Shown: positions 18,648 through 31,769, numbered from the stretch's first letter. The stretch is 64,000 nucleotides of DNA from Candidatus Saccharicenans sp. (GCA_024653215.1 JANLFU010000004.1:191001-255000), one strand, 5' to 3'. Program-made: numbers and translations. Notes: a model not told the origin generated them from the sequence alone.

Positions 18648-19064
18648 GTGTTACAGGTCGACCTGACATTCATAGCAGTCTTTGTGCTGGTCTGGGTTCT
18701 GGTCATCGTCCTGGGCCGGGTGTTCTTCAAGCCATACCTTAACATCCGGGAAAGGCGGAGGAATATCCTGGAGGAGAATGAAAGGACCTATCGCCAGGCG
18801 ATGCGAGACTATGAAAGCCACCTTCAGCAGGTCGAATCCGGCCTGAAAGAGGCCCGGCTGGAATCCCAGCTCCTCAGGGAAAAAATCGTTTCTGAGGCCA
18901 TGAACGAGAAGGCCAGGCTGGTGGCCGATATCCAGGCTGAAGTCAAGCAACAGGTGGCCGCGGCCCGGGTGGAACTCAGCCAGCAGACGGAGAAACTCAA
19001 GGACGAGCTCGGCCGGGAAGTCGAAGGCCTGGCCCGGCAGCTCGAGGAGAAGATACTCCATTGA
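18648..19064 (+). CDS. ATP synthase F0 subunit b' (first of two b-type stalk subunits)
   Basis: Peripheral-stalk subunit: one N-terminal membrane helix (LTFIAVFVLVWVLVIVLG) followed by a long charged coiled coil to the end. At 138 residues it is short for b and lacks a signal peptide, fitting b'. GTG start at 18648 behind AAAGG. Its TGA overlaps the TTG of the next b-type gene. The pair resembles the b/b' heterodimers of photosynthetic and deltaproteobacterial-type enzymes. Confidence 0.85.
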   Translation: MLQVDLTFIAVFVLVWVLVIVLGRVFFKPYLNIRERRRNILEENERTYRQAMRDYESHLQQVESGLKEARLESQLLREKIVSEAMNEKARLVADIQAEVKQQVAAARVELSQQTEKLKDELGREVEGLARQLEEKILH

Positions 19065-19654
19065 TAGGATTCCGGCCCGAATCCAAGCCGTTGACCCTGG
19101 TCTTCCTGGTCCTCGTTCTGAGTGCCCAGGGGCTGGCCGAAGAGGCCCACGGGCATTTTGACCTGGCCACCTTTCTGGGGCAGGTCCTGAACTTCGTGGT
19201 CCTGTTCGGCGGGCTGGCCTACCTGCTGCGAAAACCTCTTAATGAATACCTGAAAGGCAGGGTAGAACAGATAGCAGCCCGGTTGCGCCAGGCCGAGGCC
19301 ATGAAGCAGGAATCCCTTCAGAAACTGGAGGAAGCCAGAACCCGGCTGAACAATTTGGCCGGGGAAATTCAGGTCCTGAAAGACCAGGCCAGGGAAGAGG
19401 CCGAACGCGAAAGAGCAGCCATCCGCCAGGAGGCCGAGAAAGAAGCTGAGAGGTTGAGAAAACTGGCCCGGGAAGAAATCGATGCCATGGTCAGGCTGAG
19501 CATCAGGGATTTGAAAGCCTATGCCATAGACCTCAGCGTCTCCCTGGCCGAAAAAAGGATAAAGGAAAAACTGACTCCCGAGCTGCACCGGAAGTTGATA
19601 CACAGAGCCATCGACAGGTTAAGGTCAACCAATGAACCATCGGTTAATAGTTAG
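19061..19654 (+). CDS. atpF: ATP synthase F0 subunit b
   Basis: Second peripheral-stalk subunit of 197 residues. It has a hydrophobic signal-like N-terminus (LTLVFLVLVLSAQGLAEE), a membrane helix (FLGQVLNFVVLFGGLAYLL), the KPL.EYLKGR junction and a long coiled coil rich in Glu/Arg/Ala. The extra N-terminal signal is seen in some b subunits of delta-proteobacteria and Acidobacteria. TTG start at 19061 overlaps the b' stop (TTGA), and its 3' end overlaps atpH by 23 bases, so translation is tightly coupled. Confidence 0.87.
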   Translation: MIGFRPESKPLTLVFLVLVLSAQGLAEEAHGHFDLATFLGQVLNFVVLFGGLAYLLRKPLNEYLKGRVEQIAARLRQAEAMKQESLQKLEEARTRLNNLAGEIQVLKDQAREEAERERAAIRQEAEKEAERLRKLAREEIDAMVRLSIRDLKAYAIDLSVSLAEKRIKEKLTPELHRKLIHRAIDRLRSTNEPSVNS

Positions 19655-20174
19655 AAGATATGCCAGGGGGCTGGCCCGGGCCGTGGACCGGGAACCCGAG
19701 TTTAAGGCCTGCCTGGAACAGCTCAGGGCCCTGACCGAATTGATCAAGGCCACCCCCTCCCTGACTTATGCCCTGACCTCGGCCTTCATTCCCGTTAACC
19801 AGAAAAAGTTGATGGTGGAAGAGATTCTCAAACGGTTGGATCTTGACCCCAGGCTGGCCCGCCTGGTCAAGCTGCTGACCGAGAAGGAAAAAATGTCCCT
19901 GCTTCCGGAAATCCTGGACGAGTTGCCTGGAGTCTGGGCCGAGGAAAAAGGGATAGAAGTCTTTGAAATAGATTCGGCGGTGGACCTGACCGAAGAAGAA
20001 AAAACCGAGCTCCAGAGAACCCTGGAGGAGAGATGGAAAAAACCCGTCCGTCTTAATTTCCGGATTAATCCGGAGATCATCGGCGGGCTGGTTCTGAAGA
20101 AGGGGAATGTTCATTATGACGTTTCGGTCAGGGGTGGCCTGCTGAAGTTGAAGGAAATAGTCAGCCAGAGGTAA
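19632..20174 (+). CDS. atpH: ATP synthase F1 delta subunit
   Basis: OSCP/delta subunit that joins the peripheral stalk to the top of F1. The N-terminal helical bundle ([11 protein letters not shown]...) and the C-terminal [25 protein letters not shown] motif are typical. Length 180 is normal. It starts inside the end of the b gene and is followed 4 bases later by atpA. Confidence 0.92.
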   Translation: MNHRLIVRRYARGLARAVDREPEFKACLEQLRALTELIKATPSLTYALTSAFIPVNQKKLMVEEILKRLDLDPRLARLVKLLTEKEKMSLLPEILDELPGVWAEEKGIEVFEIDSAVDLTEEEKTELQRTLEERWKKPVRLNFRINPEIIGGLVLKKGNVHYDVSVRGGLLKLKEIVSQR

Positions 20175-20178
20175 AAAG

Positions 20179-24284
<4,106 letters not shown>

Positions 24285-24295
<11 letters not shown>

Positions 24296-25037
24296 GTTTG
24301 ACCCCGGGATAAGACCGGATGAAAGTTTAGATACTTTTTACCGCGGGCGGATTCTGGTCCTGCAGAGAAAGAACGGCTTCCGCTTTTCGCTGGATGCTCC
24401 GCTCCTGGCCGATTTCATCACCACCAGGGAAGGAGAGGAGCTGCTGGAGGTGGGCACCGGTTGTGGCATCATTTCTCTACTGCTGAGCCTGAAGCCCTTC
24501 AAGCATATCCTGGCCCTGGAAGTTCAACCGGCCCTGGTGGAACTGGCCCGCCGCAACATCCTGCTCAACAACCTGGAGGGTCGGGTCACCGTCCTCCAGA
24601 AAGACTTCCGCCAGTATCAACCAAACCGCAAGTTTGATGTCATTTTTTCCAACCCGCCCTACATCCGGCGCAACAGCGGCTTTTTAAGCCCCTCGGAAGA
24701 AAAAAATATTGCCAAGCACGAGTTGCTCTGCAGCCTGGAAGAGCTGCTGGGCTTCACCAGGAACTGGCTGAAGGAAACCGGACGGGCCTACTTCATCTTT
24801 CCCGGCAACCGCCGGGCCGAGTTTGAGGAAGAGCTGGAAACACAGGGTCTCAAGCTCAGGTCCAGCCGGTCGGTCTATCCCCGGGAAAACGAACCGGCCA
24901 ATTTCTTTCTGGCCGAGTGTGGCTTTTCGGCCCCTGGTTACCGGGATATCCCGCCCCTCATTCTCTACGGTCCGGACGGGAAATACACCCGGGAGGCCGA
25001 GGAAATTTTCGCCGGCCGGGCCGGCCGCGAAGGCTGA
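24285..25037 (+). CDS. TrmN6-like N6-adenine tRNA methyltransferase
   Basis: Class I SAM-dependent methyltransferase resembling tRNA1(Val) A37 N6-methyltransferase (TrmN6/YfiC). Seen: the DAPLLADF motif, SAM motif I LLEVGTGCGIISLLLS, and the catalytic NPPY (SNPPYIRR). I start it at ATG 24285 (ATG 24288 also possible); the longer open frame from 24159 runs antiparallel to no signal and lies inside atpC in another frame. It overlaps the end of atpC, so it is cotranscribed with the ATP synthase genes. The C-terminal 30 residues are a charged extension. Confidence 0.82.
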
Positions 25038-25145
25038 AATTGACAGTCGCCGTGCCGACGATTAAAATGCCTTGGATTAAGGATATTAAAAATATAGGAT
25101 TAGTAGGAAATCCGGATTAATAAAATCGCTGGAGCGAGGTGTTAG

Positions 25146-26417
25146 ATGGACAGAAGCCTGACCCTTAGAAGTTACTGGCTGAGGTTCTGGAGTTTTCTGG
25201 CCGGCCTGGGCATGGCCGTTTTTTCCTACCTGACCATCGACCATTTTTTCCAGGCCAATTTCCCGGAGACCATTTTCACCGGGGCCTTCTGCGATATCAG
25301 CGCCTTCTTTAACTGCGACAGTTCGGCCTATTCTTCCATCGCCCATTTCCAGGGAGTCCCGCTGGGTTACTGGGGGCTGGTCCTGGGAATACTGGTGATG
25401 GTGGGAGCGGTGCTACCCTCGGTCAGGCTGGAGAGGGTTAACAAGCTGTTGTCCCTGCTCAACGCCCTGGGAGTCATATCGCTTTTTATCTACTCGGTAT
25501 TCTTCCTGAAAAGCCTGTGCCTGCTCTGTTCCGGCTTTTATGTTTTCTCGCTTCTTAACTTTTTCCTGTTCTGGAAGTACGGCGTCAGGAACGAATATCC
25601 GGGCCTCTACGGCTTTTTCCGGGACCTGGTATTCGGGTCCATCAAGCCACTGGTGGTCATCGGGGTTCTGACCCTGATGGGCGCCTACGGCTTTCACCTG
25701 TTTTATCAGGCCAAAAAAGACGCCCAGCTGGGAGGTGTAGCCACGAAAATCGTCAAGGAATTTTACAGCCTGGAAACCGTTAAGAACCCCAGTTTGATTT
25801 CGCCCTACTGGACAGCCAGGGCCACCGAGAAGTTCGAGGAGGCACCCATCCGCATCATTGAATACGGAGACTTCCTCTGCTCCGACTGCCTGTTCCTGTT
25901 CAAGCAACTGGAAAGGATCAAGAAAGAATATGCCGGCAAGATCAACATCGCCTTCCAGTTCTTCCCGCTCGAGGCCAAGTGCAATGACGTGGTGGACAAG
26001 GACAAGCATCCCGGTTCCTGCGATCTTTCTTATATTGCCGCCTATGACCCTTCCAAGTTCCTTCAGATCCATGATGAAATCTTCAGGAACTTTGAGAAGG
26101 CCAAGAATCCCGAGTGGCGGTTGCAGCTGGCCAGAAAGTACGGCGTGGAAGCTGCCCTGAACGATGAGAAGACCAAGGCCCTGGTCCGACAGATTATTGA
26201 AACCGGCAAGGAGTATGAAAAAACTTCGGAACGTTTCCCCTACGGTATTCGCTCGACTCCGACCCTCATCATAAATAACAGGATGATCATCGGGACGCTG
26301 CCCTACGCTCACCTGAAGGCGATTATAGAGTCGTTACTGACCGAGCAGGAGAAGCCGGCCTCGGGCGAGACCAAGTTCCTGGAAAACTGGGTAGACACCA
26401 GAAAGCTGAAGAAGTAG
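25146..26417 (+). CDS. Vitamin K epoxide reductase-DsbA fusion, disulfide-forming protein
   Basis: Fusion of a VKOR-type membrane oxidase (residues 1-190) with a DsbA-like thioredoxin domain (about 230-410). The VKOR part has about five membrane segments, the loop cysteines C49 and C57 and the active CLLC (C125, C128). The thioredoxin part has CSDC (C245, C248), further cysteines in the helical insert, and the cis-proline loop RSTPTLII. Such fusions make disulfides in exported proteins and pass electrons to quinone. GGAGCGAGG precedes the ATG. No DsbB is seen nearby. Confidence 0.9.
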   Translation: MDRSLTLRSYWLRFWSFLAGLGMAVFSYLTIDHFFQANFPETIFTGAFCDISAFFNCDSSAYSSIAHFQGVPLGYWGLVLGILVMVGAVLPSVRLERVNKLLSLLNALGVISLFIYSVFFLKSLCLLCSGFYVFSLLNFFLFWKYGVRNEYPGLYGFFRDLVFGSIKPLVVIGVLTLMGAYGFHLFYQAKKDAQLGGVATKIVKEFYSLETVKNPSLISPYWTARATEKFEEAPIRIIEYGDFLCSDCLFLFKQLERIKKEYAGKINIAFQFFPLEAKCNDVVDKDKHPGSCDLSYIAAYDPSKFLQIHDEIFRNFEKAKNPEWRLQLARKYGVEAALNDEKTKALVRQIIETGKEYEKTSERFPYGIRSTPTLIINNRMIIGTLPYAHLKAIIESLLTEQEKPASGETKFLENWVDTRKLKK

Positions 26418-26420
26418 CCG

Positions 26421-26455
26421 GGCCAAAGAGCCGGGAGCCGTCCGGCTTCCTGGCC
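26421..26455. terminator. Bidirectional hairpin between convergent genes
   Basis: GGCCA aag AGCCGG (26421-26434) pairs with CCGGCT tcc TGGCC (26442-26455): two perfect stem parts with a symmetric 3-base internal loop and a 7-base apical loop. It sits between the VKOR stop (26417) and the minus-strand stop at 26471. No long T-run is seen on either side. Confidence 0.55.
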
Positions 26456-26470
26456 AGCTTGTTAACCTGT

Positions 26471-27604
26471 TCAGCCAGCCTGGGTAGTCTCTTTAATTAT
26501 TATTCCCTTTTTTTCCAGCCCCTCTCTGACGAAAAGGAAGACTTCCGGCTCGAAGCCCAGCCTTTCCGGGGCGATAATACCCTTCTTGTTTATGAGGCCT
26601 CGGGCCAGGGCCCGGGCCAGCATGGTGGCCGTGTACCCGGTGGTCCTGGCCATGCTGTGAATTCCGCTGGCGCGGTCGAAGCGGTCCAGTAGCTCAAAGG
26701 TCAGGCGGAGCGGCCGGCCGTGCTTCTCTCCTTCAACCACCACTCTGAGCACCGTCAGGTCCTCGTCTCCGGGCCGGAGCTCCAGGCGGGAGAAAAGGAT
26801 CCTGGCGGTGAAGTCAACGGGCCTGACCTGCTGGCCGTCAACCTCAACCGGCCTGGAGTCGAAGAAGCCTGCCTCCCGGAGCATCAACATCTTCTCCCTG
26901 TGCCCGGGATAGCGCAGGGTTTTTTCTTTCATGTCCGGGAAGTCCAGGGTCTTGAGGAGAGTGCGCAGCCCGTCGGTGTTGAAGGCTTCCAGGGTGCCCA
27001 GTTCCTCGAACTCCACGAATTCCGGGTCGGACAGGGCTTCTCTTACCACCACCCGACCTCCCTCTTTCAGCCTGGCCGGCCTGAGGTATTCTTCGATGAC
27101 GTCCAGCGGGGAGAAAACTGCCTTGTATTCGAACGGCCATTGCCTGATTGAGGGCAGGCCGCCGACGTAGATGCGTAACGAATTTCCTTTATCCAAACGG
27201 CTCAAGCCGTGGGCGCTCAGCAGGTTGCTCAGTCCCGGGGCCACCCCGGCGTCGACCACGGCCGTAGCCCCTTTTTCCCGGGCCAGGGCCTCCAGTTCAA
27301 ACGGGTCTTCGGGGAAGAAAGCTATGTCGACCACGTCTTTCCCGGTCTCAAGGCAAGTTTTCAGAGTCTGAAAGCCCAGCCAGCCGGGCAGGGCATTGAG
27401 CACCAGGTCCTGTGCGCTGATTATTTCTTTTAAGTCTTGAGCCCGGCTCAGGTCAGCCGGGACAGTTTTCAGTCCACGCTCGGCCAGGTCCTTCAGCCTG
27501 GCTTCATCCCGATCGGCGGCAGAAACCTCAAAACCTTTTTCCGAGGCCAGGTCCAGGGCCATGGCCCGGCCGACCAGCCCGGCTCCCAAAACGATGATTT
27601 TCAT
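26471..27604 (-). CDS. Saccharopine dehydrogenase-family NAD(P)-dependent oxidoreductase
   Basis: The N-terminal Rossmann fold starts IIVLGAGLVGRAMALDLA and shows ADRDEA after strand 2; the LNALPGWLGF and DVVDIAFFPED stretches and DAGVAPGLSNLL match the saccharopine dehydrogenase/reductase family. The C-terminal catalytic part carries the RTTGYTATMLARAL run. Relatives act in lysine or polyamine (carboxynorspermidine) metabolism, but the exact substrate cannot be told. Length 377 is normal. GGAGC before the ATG. No other lysine genes are near. Confidence 0.82.
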   Translation of the reverse strand: MKIIVLGAGLVGRAMALDLASEKGFEVSAADRDEARLKDLAERGLKTVPADLSRAQDLKEIISAQDLVLNALPGWLGFQTLKTCLETGKDVVDIAFFPEDPFELEALAREKGATAVVDAGVAPGLSNLLSAHGLSRLDKGNSLRIYVGGLPSIRQWPFEYKAVFSPLDVIEEYLRPARLKEGGRVVVREALSDPEFVEFEELGTLEAFNTDGLRTLLKTLDFPDMKEKTLRYPGHREKMLMLREAGFFDSRPVEVDGQQVRPVDFTARILFSRLELRPGDEDLTVLRVVVEGEKHGRPLRLTFELLDRFDRASGIHSMARTTGYTATMLARALARGLINKKGIIAPERLGFEPEVFLFVREGLEKKGIIIKETTQAG

Positions 27605-28004
27605 CGGCTTGCTCCTTTCTTTCTTCCAGGACTCGGGGTTATGGGGAAATGGCCTGAGAAGCGGGGCGGGAAAAGATCACAAGCCGCTGAAATGGTTGAC
27701 GTAGAAGATAAGAAGAAAAAGGCTTCCGTTTAAGCCGCTCATGTTTATCTTCATGTTATAAGACTGCTCCGGGGACCGCAGGCCCATTCTAATCAACAGG
27801 ACCGGTGGCCGTCAATCGCGGCCTGTCCACCTGGTTTGCGGTCTCGATCTGAATCCTGGACTTCGGGAGTCTGACCTGGCCCTAAGGCGTCTTTGCCTGA
27901 TGTTATTCCTGCCGCCTCATACAAAAATTGCCAGCACCAGAATGTTAAGACCCCTCCTGGACAGACAGCCGGATAACCGGGGACAGCCCCCGGCCCGGAC
28001 AATT
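27605..28004. other. Intergenic region without a supported gene
   Basis: About 400 bases between two minus-strand genes. Short open frames on both strands lack ribosome sites and recognisable sequence. It holds the hairpin at 27977-27993 next to the lipoprotein stop, and otherwise nothing I can identify. Confidence 0.5.
27977..27993 (-). terminator. Possible terminator of the lipoprotein gene
   Basis: CCGGGG (27977-27982) and CCCCGG (27988-27993) form a perfect 6-bp GC stem with a 5-base loop, 12 bases beyond the minus-strand stop at 28005. Minus-strand sequence after it reads TTATCC, a poor T-run. Confidence 0.4.
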
Positions 28005-29252
28005 TTATTTCTGGCCGAAAGCCTTCTTTATTTCGGCCAGGCCCACGCCAAAAATTTTCCTGGCGATCGGGTCCAGGTCTTTCTCCTCGCCCTGGATGTG
28101 GATGGTGGTGTGCACGTGCCGCAGCGATTCTCCGGGGTTGAGGATGGCTCCGGGCGAGGAAGTCTCCAGTTCGTAGAACGGCCCGAAAGGCTTGGCCCCG
28201 GGAGCAGCCGGGCCATCGTTATAGCTGTTGACCACGTCTCCAGCATATGGGTCCTTCTGAATTTCCCACATGGAGTTGACATAGCTGTGTTCGGCCGGGT
28301 TGTCGGGCAGGGTCAGGTGGACAATGGTCAGAACGCGGTTTCCGGCATCGTAGCTTCCACAGAAGGGAAGAACCCGCAGGGGCGAGATCCCGATCTTGCT
28401 GCGATACTGGCCGTCCCCCTTGAAATAGATGACGCCGTCGGCGATTTTAAGGCGGTCAGCCGGCACCTTGCCAAAGTAGGCGTCGTTGACCACCGGCCCG
28501 AGTTCTTCTTCCGGTCCCATTTTATAAGGAATAACTATGGTGGTATCGGGCGAAGGGTTGAACATGCCCAGGATCCAGATTGAGACCAGGCCGGTCTCTT
28601 TTTTCCAGGGGAGTTCGCCGGCATTGGTGATGCGGTTATCAGACTGGAAAGCCACCCAGCTGAGTTTACCCCCGAGCGGAATTCCCAGGGCTTCCAGCTC
28701 CGTGCCCTGGAGCAGCCTGATTGTCCGGTCGACCTTTATCCTGAACTCGAATTCCGAGTAATTGACCAGGTTCATGTCTTTCTTCAGGACAACCTGCCGC
28801 TCGTCCCGGCTCACCAGGTCGAAGGCCCCTTCGTTGATCGGCGGGGGAGTGAACCAGTGTTCCAGGTCAAAGGGCGAGCCTTTCTTGAAGAACAGTGAGA
28901 ACTGGCCGCCTTCCGGTCCTAGCCAGAACCGGTCTTCGCCGCCGAAGGCGTTGATGTGGGGATTGTTTTCCCCGGAAGAAATCAGCTCGCGGTTAATCCA
29001 GCCGAAGCTCAGCCCTTCCGGCCCGGCGGCGGTGCTGGTCATCACCCGGCCCTGGATGTCGGGGTTGACAGCCACCATGGCCCGTCCGTCTTCTGCGGTC
29101 AGGGTGATAACCGAGGTATGCTTTTTCAGAAATTCCAGGTCGTCCTTAAACAGCGTCCCCTGGACCTGGCCCGAAGGCCTGGAACAGGAGACCATCATGG
29201 TCAAAACGGCGAATGATAAAATCAGGAACAGGCTTGATAGATAAAGACGCAT
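28005..29252 (-). CDS. Exported lipoprotein of unknown function
   Basis: A 415-residue protein with a lipoprotein signal: hydrophobic helix then MVSC at about residue 23 (lipobox, acylated Cys). The rest has motifs such as EDRFWLGPEGGQFSLFFKKG and EHWFTPPPI, with aromatic, beta-rich sequence. I think it may belong to the DUF6786 group of lipoproteins, but this is recollection, not shown. Its ATG is preceded by AGGAGG. It appears monocistronic, with gaps of about 290-400 bases on each side. Confidence 0.75.
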   Translation of the reverse strand: MRLYLSSLFLILSFAVLTMMVSCSRPSGQVQGTLFKDDLEFLKKHTSVITLTAEDGRAMVAVNPDIQGRVMTSTAAGPEGLSFGWINRELISSGENNPHINAFGGEDRFWLGPEGGQFSLFFKKGSPFDLEHWFTPPPINEGAFDLVSRDERQVVLKKDMNLVNYSEFEFRIKVDRTIRLLQGTELEALGIPLGGKLSWVAFQSDNRITNAGELPWKKETGLVSIWILGMFNPSPDTTIVIPYKMGPEEELGPVVNDAYFGKVPADRLKIADGVIYFKGDGQYRSKIGISPLRVLPFCGSYDAGNRVLTIVHLTLPDNPAEHSYVNSMWEIQKDPYAGDVVNSYNDGPAAPGAKPFGPFYELETSSPGAILNPGESLRHVHTTIHIQGEEKDLDPIARKIFGVGLAEIKKAFGQK

Positions 29253-29541
29253 CTTAACCTCCTGTCTGGAGTAAAAATCAGGATACCAATTGACCCCAAA
29301 AATCTCAAGAGAAAAGTTAGGGCTTGTTACATAAAAAACAAAAATATACGTTTCGTGAAAATCAAAAGTATACGTCGGGGGAAAAATTTAGAGCAGGAGC
29401 CAGGCCACTTGGCAGCGACGGCCCGCAACCGAAATTTTTTGATCCTGGATGAGTGACGTAGAAAATCAACGACCTTCTCCACTTGGAGGGTGGCTTCGGG
29501 GAAAAGAAGCGGTGTGAATTATATCTGGTAGAGGTTGCTTT
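29253..29541. repeat. Intergenic region with a spaced TATACGT pair
   Basis: No gene is seen. TATACGT occurs at 29345-29351 and again at 29369-29375, 24 bases apart, each inside an AT-rich run with similar following bases (an imperfect direct repeat). It could be a twofold operator site or the end of a decayed small element. Confidence 0.3.
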
Positions 29542-30042
29542 TTACCTGCGGTAAAAGAAAGCCCCGCCTTCGTTTTTTCGGTCAGCCATCACCGTCTGGT
29601 AAACGTCTTCCATCAGGACCTCAAAAGTCTGGGGCTGGTAATAACGGACAGTGATTTCCACCAGGTTATCCGAGAAAACCCGGACCCGGGCATAGTTGTA
29701 GACGACACCGTGCCGCTGGTGCTGAATGAACTGCAGGGTGGAGGAAGAAATAAAAGCCCGGGATTGTCCGGGAATAAGGCCGGCCGGGAAATATTCGAAG
29801 TTTACCAGGGCCATCCCGCCGACCGCGGCCGGTCCTTTTTCCGGCGGGGATCCTTCACCGCCCGGTTTTTTCCAGCATTTTTCATAATGGATGACCAGCC
29901 GAACCTCCTGTCCCTGTTTCAGGGCGGTAAATAACTCCCCGAAATTTTTCAACAGCTCCGGCCGGGGAGCTCCGGCCAGGTCAGGACTCAATAAGCAGAG
30001 TAAGAAAATAAGCGAGACACAAAGGGCGGCCGGCTTATTCAT
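29542..30042 (-). CDS. Secreted VirK-like protein
   Basis: A 166-residue protein with an N-terminal signal peptide (hydrophobic run ending near AGAPR). The mature part LFTALKQGQEVRLVIHYEKC, followed by FISSSTLQFI and RVRVFSDNLVEITVRYY, resembles the VirK family of periplasmic proteins, whose function is unclear. The start overlaps the stop of the upstream GATase-like gene by 4 bases (ATGA), so the two are coupled. Family call is from memory of the motif pattern. Confidence 0.7.
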   Translation of the reverse strand: MNKPAALCVSLIFLLCLLSPDLAGAPRPELLKNFGELFTALKQGQEVRLVIHYEKCWKKPGGEGSPPEKGPAAVGGMALVNFEYFPAGLIPGQSRAFISSSTLQFIQHQRHGVVYNYARVRVFSDNLVEITVRYYQPQTFEVLMEDVYQTVMADRKNEGGAFFYRR

Positions 30043-31169
30043 CTGGCCAGCGACTCCTTCTTAAGCCTGTGCTGCTTCATGGCTTCGGCCAGCCACTGCC
30101 AGATTTTCCGGTGAAATTCAACACTGGGCGGATTGGTGCTCAGGATTTCCCAGTAGCTGGTCTGGCGGCCATCGGGGCTGAACTTGACCTGGAGGTTCCG
30201 GTCCCAGAGACGGTAATGTTCCGGGTGAAACTGCAGCCCGAGGACGTTGGGGTACCTGGTATGGTGGATGGCTTCGGCGATTTTTCCGTCGGGCGAAGTG
30301 GCGATTATCTTGAAGCCCCGGCCCAGTTTCTTGAAGGCCTGGTGATGGGAGCTCAGGATCCTGGGACGGTCCCGGTCAGAAAAACCGAGTTTCTTGACGA
30401 AGAAACCATCCGGCAGGAGCTTTATCCAGTGAAAGCTGTAGCCGCTGAGCCTGAGGTCCGGGTGCAGCTTGATGTAGGGATTGTTATGCCAGCGCTCGGG
30501 GCCGAGGGCGATGATGTCCTCGACATAATTTTTCCCGTAAACTTCTGACCAGATGTCCTGGATGAGCGTTCCGCCGGTGCCGACATTCAGGCTCTGGGCT
30601 CCCAGGCAGATGCCCAGGACCGGCAGTTCCGGGTTTTCTTCCAGCAGGGGTTTGAACTTCGGGTCCTGGTAGCCGCCCAGCAGGTGAAAGATGGCCGAGA
30701 GCTCGAAGTAGTGGCGGTAGGGGTCGGTGATTTCGGTGAGGAGATTGGTCCGCTCGCCCCAGACAACCGGCGGTATGTCCGGGCCGCCAAAGAAAATGAT
30801 GCCGTCGGATTGCCTGAAAATTTCGGTCAGCTCGGCTGTCAGGCCGTTGGTCTCGAAAATATTTTCCGGGCCGATCTCGGCCGAGAAGGCCTTGAAGGTA
30901 AACCAGTCCAGATTGTTGTTCCTGACATAGTTGCGGGCCTCTTCGTAATTGGTCGCTTCCCGGACGTGATAGACGCCGGTCACCTGGAGGCCGGGAAGAT
31001 TGATTAAACCGTTCTCCAGCAGGGCCTGGAGATTCCGGATGGTCCCGACCGAGGGGTAAAACACCGTCAGCCGGACCTCCGCGGACTGGGCCCTCAACAA
31101 TGGCGCAGTCAGGCCGGATATAAATATGAATAAAAGCAGGCCAGCCAGCCACCACCTGTTCGCTTTCAT
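30039..31169 (-). CDS. Secreted class I glutamine amidotransferase-like hydrolase (peptidase C26 type)
   Basis: A 376-residue protein with a signal peptide and a class I GATase fold. The nucleophile elbow LGICLGAQSLN (Cys) and FHPEHYRLW (His-Glu) complete the catalytic triad. The pattern matches gamma-glutamyl hydrolase/PuuD-like enzymes that cleave gamma-glutamyl bonds. I start it at ATG 31167-31169 because GGAGGTGAAA lies directly upstream; the open frame continues another 148 codons with no such signal. Secretion of a C26 enzyme suggests scavenging of gamma-glutamyl compounds; this is inference. It is coupled to the VirK-like gene. Confidence 0.83.
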   Translation of the reverse strand: MKANRWWLAGLLLFIFISGLTAPLLRAQSAEVRLTVFYPSVGTIRNLQALLENGLINLPGLQVTGVYHVREATNYEEARNYVRNNNLDWFTFKAFSAEIGPENIFETNGLTAELTEIFRQSDGIIFFGGPDIPPVVWGERTNLLTEITDPYRHYFELSAIFHLLGGYQDPKFKPLLEENPELPVLGICLGAQSLNVGTGGTLIQDIWSEVYGKNYVEDIIALGPERWHNNPYIKLHPDLRLSGYSFHWIKLLPDGFFVKKLGFSDRDRPRILSSHHQAFKKLGRGFKIIATSPDGKIAEAIHHTRYPNVLGLQFHPEHYRLWDRNLQVKFSPDGRQTSYWEILSTNPPSVEFHRKIWQWLAEAMKQHRLKKESLAR

Positions 31170-31331
31170 TTTCACCTCCGTCCAGATGGCCATTATATTG
31201 TTTAAGGCGGGAAGATTCAAACTGATGAAAAGGTTGGGCCAGTCGCCCCGCCGCTGGATAATGGTGGCTCCGGGTACCGAATGCTTTTGTAGCGGTCTGG
31301 ATTTATAATAAGCAAAGACAGGGCAGGTGAC

Positions 31332-31553
31332 ATGGACATAGACCGGGTGGAATGGTACGCCGGTTACCGCGGCCGGGAAAAGCCACGGGCGGTCTGGGTC
31401 GCCGGGCAAAGGATAGAAGTTGAGGAAATCATCTGGCAGAAAAGAATAAGAGAGGCAAAAAGCGGGCGGATTAGAGAGGTTTTTCTGTGCCGGCTGCCCG
31501 GGGGACAGCAGGCCAGGATTATAAAATATAACGAATCGGAAAGTGGAAAATAG
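31332..31553 (+). CDS. Small conserved-looking cytosolic protein
   Basis: A 73-residue ORF with ATG 31332 behind AGGTGA. The sequence MDIDRVEWYAGYRGREKPRA, then VAGQRIEVEEIIW and a C-terminal KYNES, looks like the short single-domain proteins common in delta-proteobacterial and related genomes, which carry an aromatic WYAG/GYRG start and an EVEEI core. No function is known to me. It stands alone, followed by palindromic and terminator-like DNA. Confidence 0.65.
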   Translation: MDIDRVEWYAGYRGREKPRAVWVAGQRIEVEEIIWQKRIREAKSGRIREVFLCRLPGGQQARIIKYNESESGK

Positions 31554-31591
31554 TCGGTGAATAGAATTGGCACCCGGAGGTCTAACCCTGA

Positions 31592-31619
31592 TGATATATG
31601 AATGGCTGTTCATATATCA
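31592..31619. repeat. Perfect 11-bp AT-rich palindrome
   Basis: TGATATATGAA (31592-31602) and TTCATATATCA (31609-31619) are perfect inverted copies with a 6-base loop. No T-run follows, so an operator is as likely as a terminator. It lies 39 bases after the small ORF and 151 bases before the aspartoacylase-like gene. Confidence 0.6.
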
Positions 31620-31701
31620 GGGCGTAATGAAGAGGCGATGAATAACAGGCTGGATTAATCCTGCCGGCTTTACATAGAATATTGAAGGTGGCCAGCGGAA
31701 T

Positions 31702-31736
31702 GGCCGTTCCTGTTCCTTATCCGGAAACGGCCTTTT
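31702..31736 (+). terminator. Possible intrinsic terminator or leader hairpin
   Basis: GGCCGTT (31702-31708) pairs with AACGGCC (31726-31732) and four T follow (31733-31736). It lies downstream of the small ORF and 33 bases before the next gene start, so it could end the former or attenuate the latter. Confidence 0.45.
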
Positions 31737-31769
31737 CCTGGCGGGACCCGCGGCCCGAAAGGAGGACAG

